From CAYUPI01 sp964446585 (GTDB lineage Bacteria; Verrucomicrobiota; Verrucomicrobiia; Limisphaerales; UBA8199): a DNA stretch of 39,284 nucleotides. The translations under genes were made by a program, and so were the position numbers. The notes beneath the pieces are model-generated. The model ran no database searches. It had not been told where the DNA came from and was given only the letters and a program-made list of their open reading frames with translations. Where the stretch lies: contig CAYUPI010000051.1 of assembly GCA_964446585.1 (NCBI GenBank), positions 1-39,284 on the forward strand. Direction: 5' to 3'. Positions 32,947 through 39,284 of this stretch are shown one piece after another (within the stretch, counting starts at the first letter, position 1; each line of letters starts with the position of its first letter).

Positions 32947-33044
32947 GAACTGCGTCCAGTCGAGCGGATGCTGTTTCTCCTGAACTCGCGACTTCAAAGG
33001 ACAGACGGCATTCAATCGCCCATTCGGCCAATCTCATTTGCCGG

Positions 33045-33596
33045 ATGCTCCGTGCCATGCTCATCGCCTGTCTGAGCGTCGCCGGGCTGTCCGCCCCAGG
33101 ACAAGCCGCCAAAGAATATGATCTGAAGGCGGCTTTCTTGTGCAAATTTGCCTTGTTCGTCAAGTGGCCGACGAACGCGTTTCCCGATGCCAAAACGCCC
33201 ATCACCATTGGTGTCCTCGGCAATGATCCATTCGGGAAAAGTCTCGAGGAGGTCGTCCGCAATGAAGCCGTTCAGGAGCGCAAACTAGTGGTCGAGGTTT
33301 ACAACAGCGTGGAAAGTCTGATCAACCTGGCTGACGAAAAGAATAAAATCTGTCATATTCTTTTCATCAGCCAATCCGAAGCGGGAAAGCTAACCCGAAT
33401 ATTCACTGCTTTGAAGGGCCGCCCCATTTTGACAGTGGGAGAAAGTGAGCGGTTTTGCCAGAATGGCGGGATGGTTCAGTTCGTCATCGTGGAGAACAAG
33501 GTGCGATTCATCATAAACCAGGAAGCCGCCAGGGCGGCGGAACTCAAGCTCAGCGCGACTTTGCTCGATCTGGCCCAGAAAAGTAGAAACAGGTAA
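33045..33596 (+). CDS. YfiR-like periplasmic protein (DUF4154 family)
   Basis: This encodes about 183 residues from the ATG at 33045, which opens directly into a signal peptide (MLIACLSVAGLSAPGQAA). The frame stays open to an ATG at 32934 that overlaps the receptor gene and would add 37 charged residues, which is less likely. The mature part has the YfiR pattern: EYDLKAAFLCKFALFVKWP, ITIGVLGNDPFG, CHILFISQSE, PILTVGESERFCQNGGMVQFVIV and a C-terminal VRFIINQEAARAAELKLSATLL. YfiR of Pseudomonas is a periplasmic, redox-sensitive repressor of the CHASE8 cyclase YfiN. Here the next gene, ten bases on, is a CHASE8-like kinase, so that kinase is the likely partner. One Cys (FCQNGG) remains near the position often used for redox control. 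Confidence 0.85.
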   Translation: MLRAMLIACLSVAGLSAPGQAAKEYDLKAAFLCKFALFVKWPTNAFPDAKTPITIGVLGNDPFGKSLEEVVRNEAVQERKLVVEVYNSVESLINLADEKNKICHILFISQSEAGKLTRIFTALKGRPILTVGESERFCQNGGMVQFVIVENKVRFIINQEAARAAELKLSATLLDLAQKSRNR

Positions 33597-33606
33597 GAAG
33601 CCATCG

Positions 33607-35475
33607 ATGTTATTTCGCGACCTGCCGATTCGGAGGAAATTGACTTTGGTCATCATGTTGACCAGCAGCATCGTCTTGTTCTTGACCTGTCTGGCGTTCG
33701 CTACCTACGAACTGATCACTTTCCGGCGGGCGATGACGCGGAATCTGGCCACGTTGGCGCAAGTCGTCGCCGCGAACTGCACCGGGGCCGTAGCCTTCCT
33801 CGACGAGATTGACGCAAGAGAAAAGCTGCTTTCATTGAAAGCAGAGCGGCACATTGTGGCTGCCGCGATCTACGATAAGGAAGGAAAGCTTTTTGCAAAA
33901 TTCCCAGCGGGCGAGCCGGCGAGCACGTTTCCGGCGCGCCCTGAGGTGGACGGCCCTCGGTTCACCAGGGACAGCCTGGTTTACTTCGAACCGGTTGTTA
34001 AGGAAGGCCAGCGCTTGGGCACGCTCTACCTCAACTCAGATTTGGAAGCCCTGTTTGCGCTGATTCGGCTTTATGGAGGGATTGTCATTATGGTGATGGC
34101 CGGCTCATTCCTGGTTGCCTTCGCACTTTCGACGTCGTTACAGAAGGGCATCTCGCAACCGATCCTGGAATTGGCCGGAGCCGCTAAAACAGTCTCCCAT
34201 CGCAAGGATTATTCCGTGCGGGCCAGAAAATATGGCCAGGACGAGTTGGGTCAGCTCACCGATTCGTTCAACGACATGCTCGCCTTGATCCACGAGCGCG
34301 ACGTTTCGCTGCGCGAAAGCGCGGAGCGTCTGCGCTTGGCGCTCGAGGCGGCGCAAACCGGCACCTGGGATTGGAACTTTCAGAGCAAGAAACTGACTTG
34401 GGACGAACACATGTATGCCCAATTTGGACTTCGGTGCGACGAATTTGACGGGACTTACGAAGGATTCCTCAAGTACGTTCATCCGGACAATCGGGAGCGG
34501 GTGGCTCGGGAGTTGACTTTGGCCGTCGAGCGGAAGCAGGAATTTAACCTGGAATTTCGTATCTTGTGGCCGGACGGCACGGTTCATGAAATCGCCTCGC
34601 TCGGCAAAGCATTTTACGACGAAGCCGGCAAACCCGTCAGGATGGCCGGAGTGACCCTGGACGTGACGCAAAGGCGACGGGCAGAGGAAGAAATCCGCCG
34701 ATTAAACGCCGAACTCGAACAGCGCGTCCAGGAGCGCACGGCTGAATTGGCGGCCACGAACAAGGAGTTGGAATCATTCACTTACTCAGTCGCCCACGAT
34801 CTGCGCGCTCCACTCCGGCACGTAGATGCTTATTCGCACATCGTGCAGGACTTATTTGCTCCGCAATTGCCGGCTGAAGCCCAAAATTATTTGAGCCGCA
34901 TCCGGCACGGCGTGCAAAATATGGGGTTGCTGGTCGATGATTTGTTAAACCTCGCCCAGGTAGGGAGGCAGGAACTAAACCGCACGGTGACCGCATTGAA
35001 CTCAATAGTCGAGGCAGTGATTGTCGAATTAGAACCGGAAACGCGCAGTCGGCAGATCGAATGGCAGGTCGGCCAGCTTCCCTGCGTGGAATGCGACCCT
35101 GGTCTAATCAGACTTGTCTTTGCCAATCTCCTTTCCAATGCTGTCAAATACACTCGCCCACGAGAAAAAGCCATTATTGAAGTTGGTCAAAGGACCATCA
35201 ATGGCCAGGCTGCGATTTTCGTCCGCGACAACGGCATCGGTTTCAGCATGAAATACGTCAACAAAATTTTCGGCGTATTCCAACGCTTCCACAGGTCCGA
35301 AGATTTTGAGGGCACTGGTATAGGGCTGGCAACGGTCGATCGGATCGTCCGCAAACATGGCGGGCGCGTCTGGCCGGAAGCGGAACTGGACAAAGGCGCC
35401 ACATTTTATTTTACTTTGAATCAAGCAACCGATGGGACCGATACGAAGAATCCGTCACTGGACAATCAGTTATGA
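33607..35475 (+). CDS. CHASE8-like sensor histidine kinase (HAMP, PAS, HisKA, HATPase)
   Basis: This is a 622-residue inner-membrane kinase. Span 1 is at residues ~13-36, then a periplasmic CHASE8-like domain (NLATLAQVVAANCTGAVAFLDE, AREKLLSLKAERHIVAAAIYD, and RLGTLYLNSDLEALF), span 2 near 152-176, and HAMP near 177-235 (ISQPILELAGAAK, DELGQLTDSFNDM). A PAS_3-type domain is at about 245-360 (GTWDWNF, EFRILWPDGTVHEI), and a coiled linker leads to a phytochrome-type HisKA with phospho-acceptor His397 in YSVAHDLRAPLRHVD. ATPase motifs follow: NLLSNAVKYT, VRDNGIGFSM and FEGTGIGLATVDRIV. A YfiR-like gene precedes it and a receiver gene overlaps its stop by four bases (ATGA). Confidence 0.92.
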   Translation: MLFRDLPIRRKLTLVIMLTSSIVLFLTCLAFATYELITFRRAMTRNLATLAQVVAANCTGAVAFLDEIDAREKLLSLKAERHIVAAAIYDKEGKLFAKFPAGEPASTFPARPEVDGPRFTRDSLVYFEPVVKEGQRLGTLYLNSDLEALFALIRLYGGIVIMVMAGSFLVAFALSTSLQKGISQPILELAGAAKTVSHRKDYSVRARKYGQDELGQLTDSFNDMLALIHERDVSLRESAERLRLALEAAQTGTWDWNFQSKKLTWDEHMYAQFGLRCDEFDGTYEGFLKYVHPDNRERVARELTLAVERKQEFNLEFRILWPDGTVHEIASLGKAFYDEAGKPVRMAGVTLDVTQRRRAEEEIRRLNAELEQRVQERTAELAATNKELESFTYSVAHDLRAPLRHVDAYSHIVQDLFAPQLPAEAQNYLSRIRHGVQNMGLLVDDLLNLAQVGRQELNRTVTALNSIVEAVIVELEPETRSRQIEWQVGQLPCVECDPGLIRLVFANLLSNAVKYTRPREKAIIEVGQRTINGQAAIFVRDNGIGFSMKYVNKIFGVFQRFHRSEDFEGTGIGLATVDRIVRKHGGRVWPEAELDKGATFYFTLNQATDGTDTKNPSLDNQL

Positions 35476-35942
35476 AACGAGGCGAAGTTGAAATCCTGCT
35501 GGTCGAGGACAACCCCGATGAGGTCGAGTTGACGAAAATTGCGTTTCAACGGAACAATCTGGCTGATAAAGTACACGTGGTTCGCGATGGCGAGGAAGCG
35601 CTCGATTTCTTTTTTTGTCGCGGGGTTTACAGTGACCGGCGATTCAACACCCCGCCCAAGTTGGTTTTGCTCGACTTGAAATTGCCCAAGGTGGACGGCT
35701 TGGAGGTGCTACGCGAGGTCAAAGCCGACCGCCGCACCAGGTCCGTTCCCATCGTTGTGATGACTTCCTCCACGCAACCAAGAGACATGGTGGAAGGCTA
35801 CCAACTTGGCGTCAACAGCTACATTCAGAAACCGGTCAATTTCGACCAGTTCCAAAAACTGATCAAAGACCTTGCTGATTACTGGCTCGTCGTCAACCAA
35901 TTCCCCCCGCCCGACGCCTTCGCCGAACAAAATATCAGATAG
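35472..35942 (+). CDS. single-domain response regulator (Rcp1-like)
   Basis: This is a 156-residue stand-alone receiver domain without output domain. The acid pocket is VEDN (residues 11-14), the phospho-acceptor is D68 in LVLLDLKLPKVDG, and the switch residues are MTSSTQ and YIQKPVNFDQF. The long beta2-alpha2 region (DFFFCRGVYSDRRFNTPPK) is typical of Rcp1-like regulators that work with phytochrome-type kinases, which matches the HisKA class of the kinase before it. The start codon overlaps the kinase stop, so the two are co-translated. It probably passes phosphate on or acts by protein contact. Confidence 0.92.
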   Translation: MKRGEVEILLVEDNPDEVELTKIAFQRNNLADKVHVVRDGEEALDFFFCRGVYSDRRFNTPPKLVLLDLKLPKVDGLEVLREVKADRRTRSVPIVVMTSSTQPRDMVEGYQLGVNSYIQKPVNFDQFQKLIKDLADYWLVVNQFPPPDAFAEQNIR

Positions 35943-36003
35943 AAAACACGAGGCAGACACGGGGCGCACCGGCGTCTTGGCCGCTGTCTGTTCGATTTTA
36001 CAT

Positions 36004-36105
36004 AGAGACAAAGTTCGATTTATCATCGACTTGGACGCAGCCCAGGCGGCACAATTCAAGCTCAGCGCGACCTTGCTGGACCTGGCTCGGAAAAGTAGAA
36101 ACAGG
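36004..36105 (+). pseudogene. yfiR-like C-terminal remnant
   Basis: The frame here reads DKVRFIIDLDAAQAAQFKLS, then ATLLDLARKSRNR. It matches the last 33 residues of the YfiR-like protein encoded at 33045-33596 with about eight differences. In the intact copy the next codon is TAA, 11 bases before the kinase ATG; here it is CAA, so the stop is lost, and no matching upstream part exists. The DNA match continues through the spacer into the next kinase gene. It is therefore a leftover from a tandem duplication and is unlikely to make a working protein. Confidence 0.85.
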
Positions 36106-36118
36106 CAAGAAACCGTCC

Positions 36119-37912
36119 ATGTTATTTCGGGACGTACCGATCAAGCGGAAATTGACTTCGGTCATCATGCTGACCAGCAGCATTGTGCTGTTGTTGACCT
36201 GCCTCGCGTTCGCTACCTACGAGTTGATCACTTTCCGCCGGGCGATGACGCGGAATCTCGCCACACTCGCGCAAGTGGTTGCCGCGAACTGCACAGGGGC
36301 TGTAGCGTTCCTCGATGAGAATGAAGCCAGAGAAAAGCTGCTTTCATTAAAAGCGGAGCGGCACATTGTGGCTGCCGCGATTTACGACAGGGATGGTAAA
36401 CTTTTCTCCCAATTTCGTATCAACGAACCGGGGCAGACCTTTCCAGCGCGTCCGGGGACGGACGGTCCTCGGTTTACCAGGGACAGCCTGATATTCTTTG
36501 AACCCATCATTAAAGGAGGCCAGCGTCTGGGCACACTTTACCTCGAGTCAGATTTGGAGGCGCTGTTCGCGCTGATTCGGCTTTATGGAGGCATTGTTCT
36601 GCTTGTGCTGGCCGGCTCGTTCCTCGTTGCCTTTGCGCTTTCGACGGCCCTGCAAAAGGGCATTTCTCAACCCATCCTGGAATTGGCGGGTGCCGCTCAG
36701 GCAGTTTCCAACCGCAAAGATTATTCCGTGCGAGCCAAAAAATGGGGCCAGGACGAGTTGGGCCAGCTCACCGATTCGTTCAACGGTATGCTCGCCTTGA
36801 TTCACGAGCGTGATGTCTCATTGCGCGACAGCGAAGAGCGTCTGCGTCTGGCCCTGGAAGCATCCCGCACCGGCACCTGGAATTGGGACCTCAAGTCCAA
36901 CAAGATGACGTGGCACCGGCCTTATGACGAGAAAGCTCAAGCGCCGTTTGGCCCCAAACCGGGCGTCTTCGGCGGCGCCTTCGAGGATTTCATGGAGTTG
37001 ATTGATCCTCAGGATCGCCTCACCCTCACGGGAGCTATGAAGCAGGCGCTGGAACAAAAAACTGCTTTTAGCAGCGAGTTTCGCGTGATCTGGCCCGATG
37101 GCTCGGTCCATTATTTGGCGGGGCGAGGCAAGGGCTTTTACGATGAAGCCGGCAAGCCGCTTCGACTGACCGGAGTGCTTCAGGACATTTCCGAGAGGAA
37201 AATGGCAGAAGAGCATGCCCAGGAACTGCGGCGCGCGCTTGAAGTCTCCGAGCGCCAGCGCGCGGTCGAACGCGAACGGGCCCGCCTCGCGCGCGACATG
37301 CACGATGAGTTGGGCGCCAGCCTCACGCGCATCACCATGCTCAGCCAATCGGTCCAGAGCGATGTCCAGGGTCAGCCGGAAGCCGCGGCCGAGGTTGATC
37401 AAATCCACAGCACGGCCCGTGAAATCACGCGGGCGATGGACGAAATCGTCTGGGCGGTCAACCCCAAATACGACACGCTCGACGGCCTGGCAGCCTATCT
37501 GAGCCGCTTTGCCCAACAATACCTGAGTGGGGCCAACATTCGCTGCCGCCTCAAGATGCCGGTGCAGCTCCCACCCCTGGCGCTCAGCGCCGAGGTCCGG
37601 CACAACGTCTTCCTGGCTTTCAAGGAGGCGCTGAACAATGTTGTTAAACATGCCCGGGCTACTGAGGCATTCATTTCGCTCGAGCTCAGGCCCACCGGGT
37701 TTATGCTGCTATTAGCAGATAATGGGCGAGGATTTCAATGGAGCCCCGGCGGGCCGCGCCCGGCAGCCTCCGGAGATGGTCTGCGTGTCGCCTCGGGCAA
37801 CGGCCTAATGAACATACAGAAGCGCATGGAGGAAATCGGCGGGCGCTGTGACTGGGATACCGCGCCTGGAGCGGGCACCCGCACAACGTTCACAGTCAAG
37901 ACTGAATCATGA
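36119..37912 (+). CDS. CHASE8-like sensor histidine kinase with HisKA_3 transmitter (chimeric)
   Basis: This is a 597-residue kinase. Residues 1-~260 (two spans, CHASE8-like domain, HAMP) follow the kinase at 33607-35475 at about 90% identity in the first 100 residues. A PAS_3-type domain (~265-365, EFRVIWPDGSVHYL) comes next. From about residue 373 (EVSERQRAVERERA) the protein switches to a HisKA_3 transmitter with phospho-acceptor His395 in RDMHDELGAS and ATPase motifs EVRHNVFLAFKEALNN, LADNGRGF and GNGLMNIQKRMEEIGG. This part matches the propeller kinase at 25775-28921 with only about 14 differences over 134 residues. A NarL-type regulator, the normal partner of HisKA_3, follows after 114 bases. 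Its own yfiR is broken, so it may share the upstream YfiR-like protein. Confidence 0.92.
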   Translation: MLFRDVPIKRKLTSVIMLTSSIVLLLTCLAFATYELITFRRAMTRNLATLAQVVAANCTGAVAFLDENEAREKLLSLKAERHIVAAAIYDRDGKLFSQFRINEPGQTFPARPGTDGPRFTRDSLIFFEPIIKGGQRLGTLYLESDLEALFALIRLYGGIVLLVLAGSFLVAFALSTALQKGISQPILELAGAAQAVSNRKDYSVRAKKWGQDELGQLTDSFNGMLALIHERDVSLRDSEERLRLALEASRTGTWNWDLKSNKMTWHRPYDEKAQAPFGPKPGVFGGAFEDFMELIDPQDRLTLTGAMKQALEQKTAFSSEFRVIWPDGSVHYLAGRGKGFYDEAGKPLRLTGVLQDISERKMAEEHAQELRRALEVSERQRAVERERARLARDMHDELGASLTRITMLSQSVQSDVQGQPEAAAEVDQIHSTAREITRAMDEIVWAVNPKYDTLDGLAAYLSRFAQQYLSGANIRCRLKMPVQLPPLALSAEVRHNVFLAFKEALNNVVKHARATEAFISLELRPTGFMLLLADNGRGFQWSPGGPRPAASGDGLRVASGNGLMNIQKRMEEIGGRCDWDTAPGAGTRTTFTVKTES

Positions 37913-37972
37913 GATCGAGCAACTGCGCGGCACAGATCGTAGGCCCTGAACAGGGTGCGGGCTCACTTTCCC

Positions 37973-37994
37973 GTGTCGCACAAATAAGCGACAC
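37973..37994. promoter_or_regulatory. palindromic operator-like site upstream of the NarL-type regulator gene
   Basis: GTGTCGC-acaaataa-GCGACAC is a perfect 7-base dyad with an 8-base AT-rich centre, ending 32 bases before the ATG at 38027. The size and position suit a dimeric regulator, possibly the gene's own product. A near copy in inverted orientation lies at 38767-38786, so an element end is an alternative reading. Confidence 0.5.
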
Positions 37995-38026
37995 CCAATT
38001 TCGGAAGAATGAGGTACAAGTAACCT

Positions 38027-38692
38027 ATGGCGATTGATGTTTCAATTGTGGAAGACGACCCGCACGTTCGCAAGACGCTGGCGTCCTGGATCAAGCGCGC
38101 CGCCGATTTCCGGCTCCTGGGCGACTGGGGCGACGCTGAAAGCGCGCTGGCGCCGCTGGAAGAGAGCAAACCAAACGTGGTCCTCATGGACATCAACCTT
38201 CCCGGCATGAGCGGAGTCGAAGCGGTCAGAAAGCTGAAGCCCTCGTTGCCGGGCACCCAATTCCTCATGCTGACAGTCTATGAAGACGAGGATCATATTT
38301 ACAACGCGTTGGCGGCGGGCGCGACCGGCTACCTGCTCAAGCAAACGCCCCGCGAGGAACTGCTCGCCGCGCTGCAGGATGTGCACCGCGGCGGCTCGCC
38401 CATGACCAGCAACATCGCCCGCAAAATCGTCCAATCATTCCGTCAAATCCCCGCTCCCGCCGCGCCCGGCGAAGACCTGTCCTCGCGCGAAGAGGAAGTG
38501 TTGGAGATGCTGACACAAGGCTTCCTGTTCAAGGAAGTGGCCGATCGCCTCAACATCAGTGTGCATACGGTGAATACCTATGTGCGCCGCATCTACGAAA
38601 AACTCCACGTCCAGTCCCGAGCCCAAGCGGTCGCCAAATACTCCCACGCCGGCGACGGGGAGGGCCGGCCGCACAAGCCCGCCCGCGTCTGA
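38027..38692 (+). CDS. NarL/FixJ-family response regulator
   Basis: This is a 221-residue regulator. The receiver has the acid pair EDD (residues 9-11), phospho-acceptor D55 in VVLMDINLPGMSG, MLTVYED and GYLLKQTP. A short Pro/Ala linker (QIPAPAAPGED) leads to a LuxR-type HTH near residues 150-205 (LSSREEEVLEMLTQG, KEVADRLNISVHTVNTYVRRIYEKLHV). It follows a HisKA_3 kinase gene on the same strand and is very likely its target. The propeller kinase at 25775-28921 has the same kind of transmitter and no regulator of its own, so it may feed into this protein as well. Confidence 0.94.
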   Translation: MAIDVSIVEDDPHVRKTLASWIKRAADFRLLGDWGDAESALAPLEESKPNVVLMDINLPGMSGVEAVRKLKPSLPGTQFLMLTVYEDEDHIYNALAAGATGYLLKQTPREELLAALQDVHRGGSPMTSNIARKIVQSFRQIPAPAAPGEDLSSREEEVLEMLTQGFLFKEVADRLNISVHTVNTYVRRIYEKLHVQSRAQAVAKYSHAGDGEGRPHKPARV

Positions 38693-38766
38693 TAACGCTC
38701 GGCCATACCGTGAAATGTCCGGGTTAGCCGTTGGGCGATTCCCTGCTCCGGAAGTGGGCGGCGTCA

Positions 38767-38786
38767 TGTCGCTTATTTAGGGGACA
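38767..38786. repeat. inverted near copy of the 37974-37993 dyad
   Basis: TGTCGC-ttatttag-GGGACA keeps the 6-8-6 spacing of the site upstream of the regulator gene. Its reverse complement matches that site at 17 of 20 bases, including the 12-base block AAATAAGCGACA. The two sites face each other across the regulator gene, either as paired binding sites or as terminal repeats of a small element. Confidence 0.5.
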
Positions 38787-39123
38787 TGCCGTTTCCCACA
38801 AGTCTGTTAGGCTTGGCCTTGAAGTTGCGGCCAGGAATGCGCGTAAGGCAGATTGAATTTATGCTAGGCTATTACATCAGGACGAAATTGCTGGAGGCGC
38901 TCGGCGTCAAACTGGTCGCGACGGCAACTGTCTCCGCCCAACAAACGCGCGAGCAGTTTCCCCACAAAACGAATTTTGAGCTTGGGACCCGCCCAAACGA
39001 CTTCAGCGGAGCCGGGACGATCTGGGCGTCCGGCGACAGGAGGACCATGACAGCCGGCAAAAGCTATGGCCTGACGTAACATTGAGCTGGCCGGCTGAAG
39101 GCCACACCTACAAGCACCACGAA
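38787..39123. other. stretch without a convincing gene
   Basis: An open frame of 97 codons starts at 38786 within the dyad, but its product (MPFPTSLLGLALKLRPG...) shows no known motif, has no usable ribosome binding site and has composition like non-coding DNA. The opposite strand is no better. Nothing else was recognised here. Confidence 0.4.
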
Positions 39124-39163
39124 GGCCCCAGGACCTCCCCGGTCCTGGGGCCGTTTCATTTTC
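39124..39163 (+). terminator. strong intrinsic terminator-like hairpin
   Basis: GGCCCCAGGACC (39124-39135) and GGTCCTGGGGCC (39141-39152) form a perfect 12-base stem with the loop TCCCC, followed by GTTTCATTTTC. This is the best rho-independent terminator shape in the window. It points to transcription from the left on the plus strand, perhaps the long read-through end of the regulator transcript or an unrecognised small RNA. Confidence 0.75.
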
Positions 39164-39284
39164 TGAACAGCCATTTGTCGCGGCGCGTCAGTCGCTGTTT
39201 TCGCAACTCGTGGGCAACGCTCGACTTAGCCCAAATTCGTCAGTTAGGAAAGCACGGCTATTGATTTGCAAGGAATTACGTTCT

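Noticed and set aside
36001..36318. The open frame over the yfiR remnant as an intact gene fused to the next kinase
   Set aside because: It runs past the lost stop in a frame different from that of the kinase (36119), so no fusion protein can form, and only the last 33 residues match YfiR.
38786..39079. Possible 97-codon gene after the NarL-type regulator
   Set aside because: The start codon lies in the dyad with a purine stretch too close to act as ribosome binding site, and the product has no protein-like pattern or motif.

Overview
The window reads as a piece of chromosome from a Gram-negative, fairly GC-rich bacterium, most probably a Verrucomicrobiota member close to the Pedosphaera/Limisphaerales group. 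This is inferred, not proven. The support is the gene order OstA/LptC-like protein - lptB - hprK - HPr - gatC, the three-subunit B-type succinate dehydrogenase, Tat-exported Gfo/Idh/MocA and amidohydrolase proteins, many exported beta-helix and propeller proteins, and several kinds of palindromic repeat between genes. No rRNA, tRNA, CRISPR array, prophage or intact transposase was seen. LAYOUT. 1-3663: two alpha/beta hydrolases (the first cut by the window edge) face a translationally coupled, Tat-exported pair (Gfo/Idh/MocA oxidoreductase, then amidohydrolase); a double palindrome fills the convergent gap. 3720-5154: two overlapping lipoprotein genes of AT-richer composition. 5636-8099: a MetE-like protein and an enolase-superfamily enzyme in tandem. 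8224-9531: a Ste24-like M48 membrane protease. 9702-14819: an NMT1/SsuA-type ABC importer (binding protein, permease, ATPase) whose last gene overlaps a secreted beta-helix plus propeller protein. 14833-15672: a HAD phosphatase. 15772-20049: envelope and regulation genes (OstA/LptC-like protein, LptB, HprK, HPr, GatC). 20217-21780: a GmhA-like isomerase and a pirin. 22065-25616: sdhCAB. 25775-30625: a giant propeller sensor kinase and a glycine-rich beta-helix protein. 30952-38692: a signalling island with a TonB-dependent receptor, YfiR-like periplasmic protein, CHASE8-like histidine kinase, single-domain response regulator, a yfiR remnant, a second CHASE8-like kinase and a NarL-type response regulator. 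38787-39284 has no convincing gene but carries a strong terminator-like hairpin. HOW IT WORKS TOGETHER. The most notable part is 30952-38692. In Pseudomonas the periplasmic protein YfiR restrains YfiN, a CHASE8-containing diguanylate cyclase. Here a YfiR-like protein is encoded 10 bases before a kinase with a CHASE8-like sensor, so a similar periplasmic switch may drive phosphorelay instead of c-di-GMP synthesis. The unit has been duplicated in tandem: the second yfiR survives only as a C-terminal scrap that has lost its stop codon. The second kinase keeps the sensor half of the first but carries a transmitter almost the same as that of the propeller kinase at 25775-28921. It therefore looks like a natural chimera, placed next to the kind of response regulator its new transmitter should use. 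A dyad with a 6-8-6 geometry lies 32 bases upstream of that regulator gene, and a near copy lies downstream in inverted orientation.
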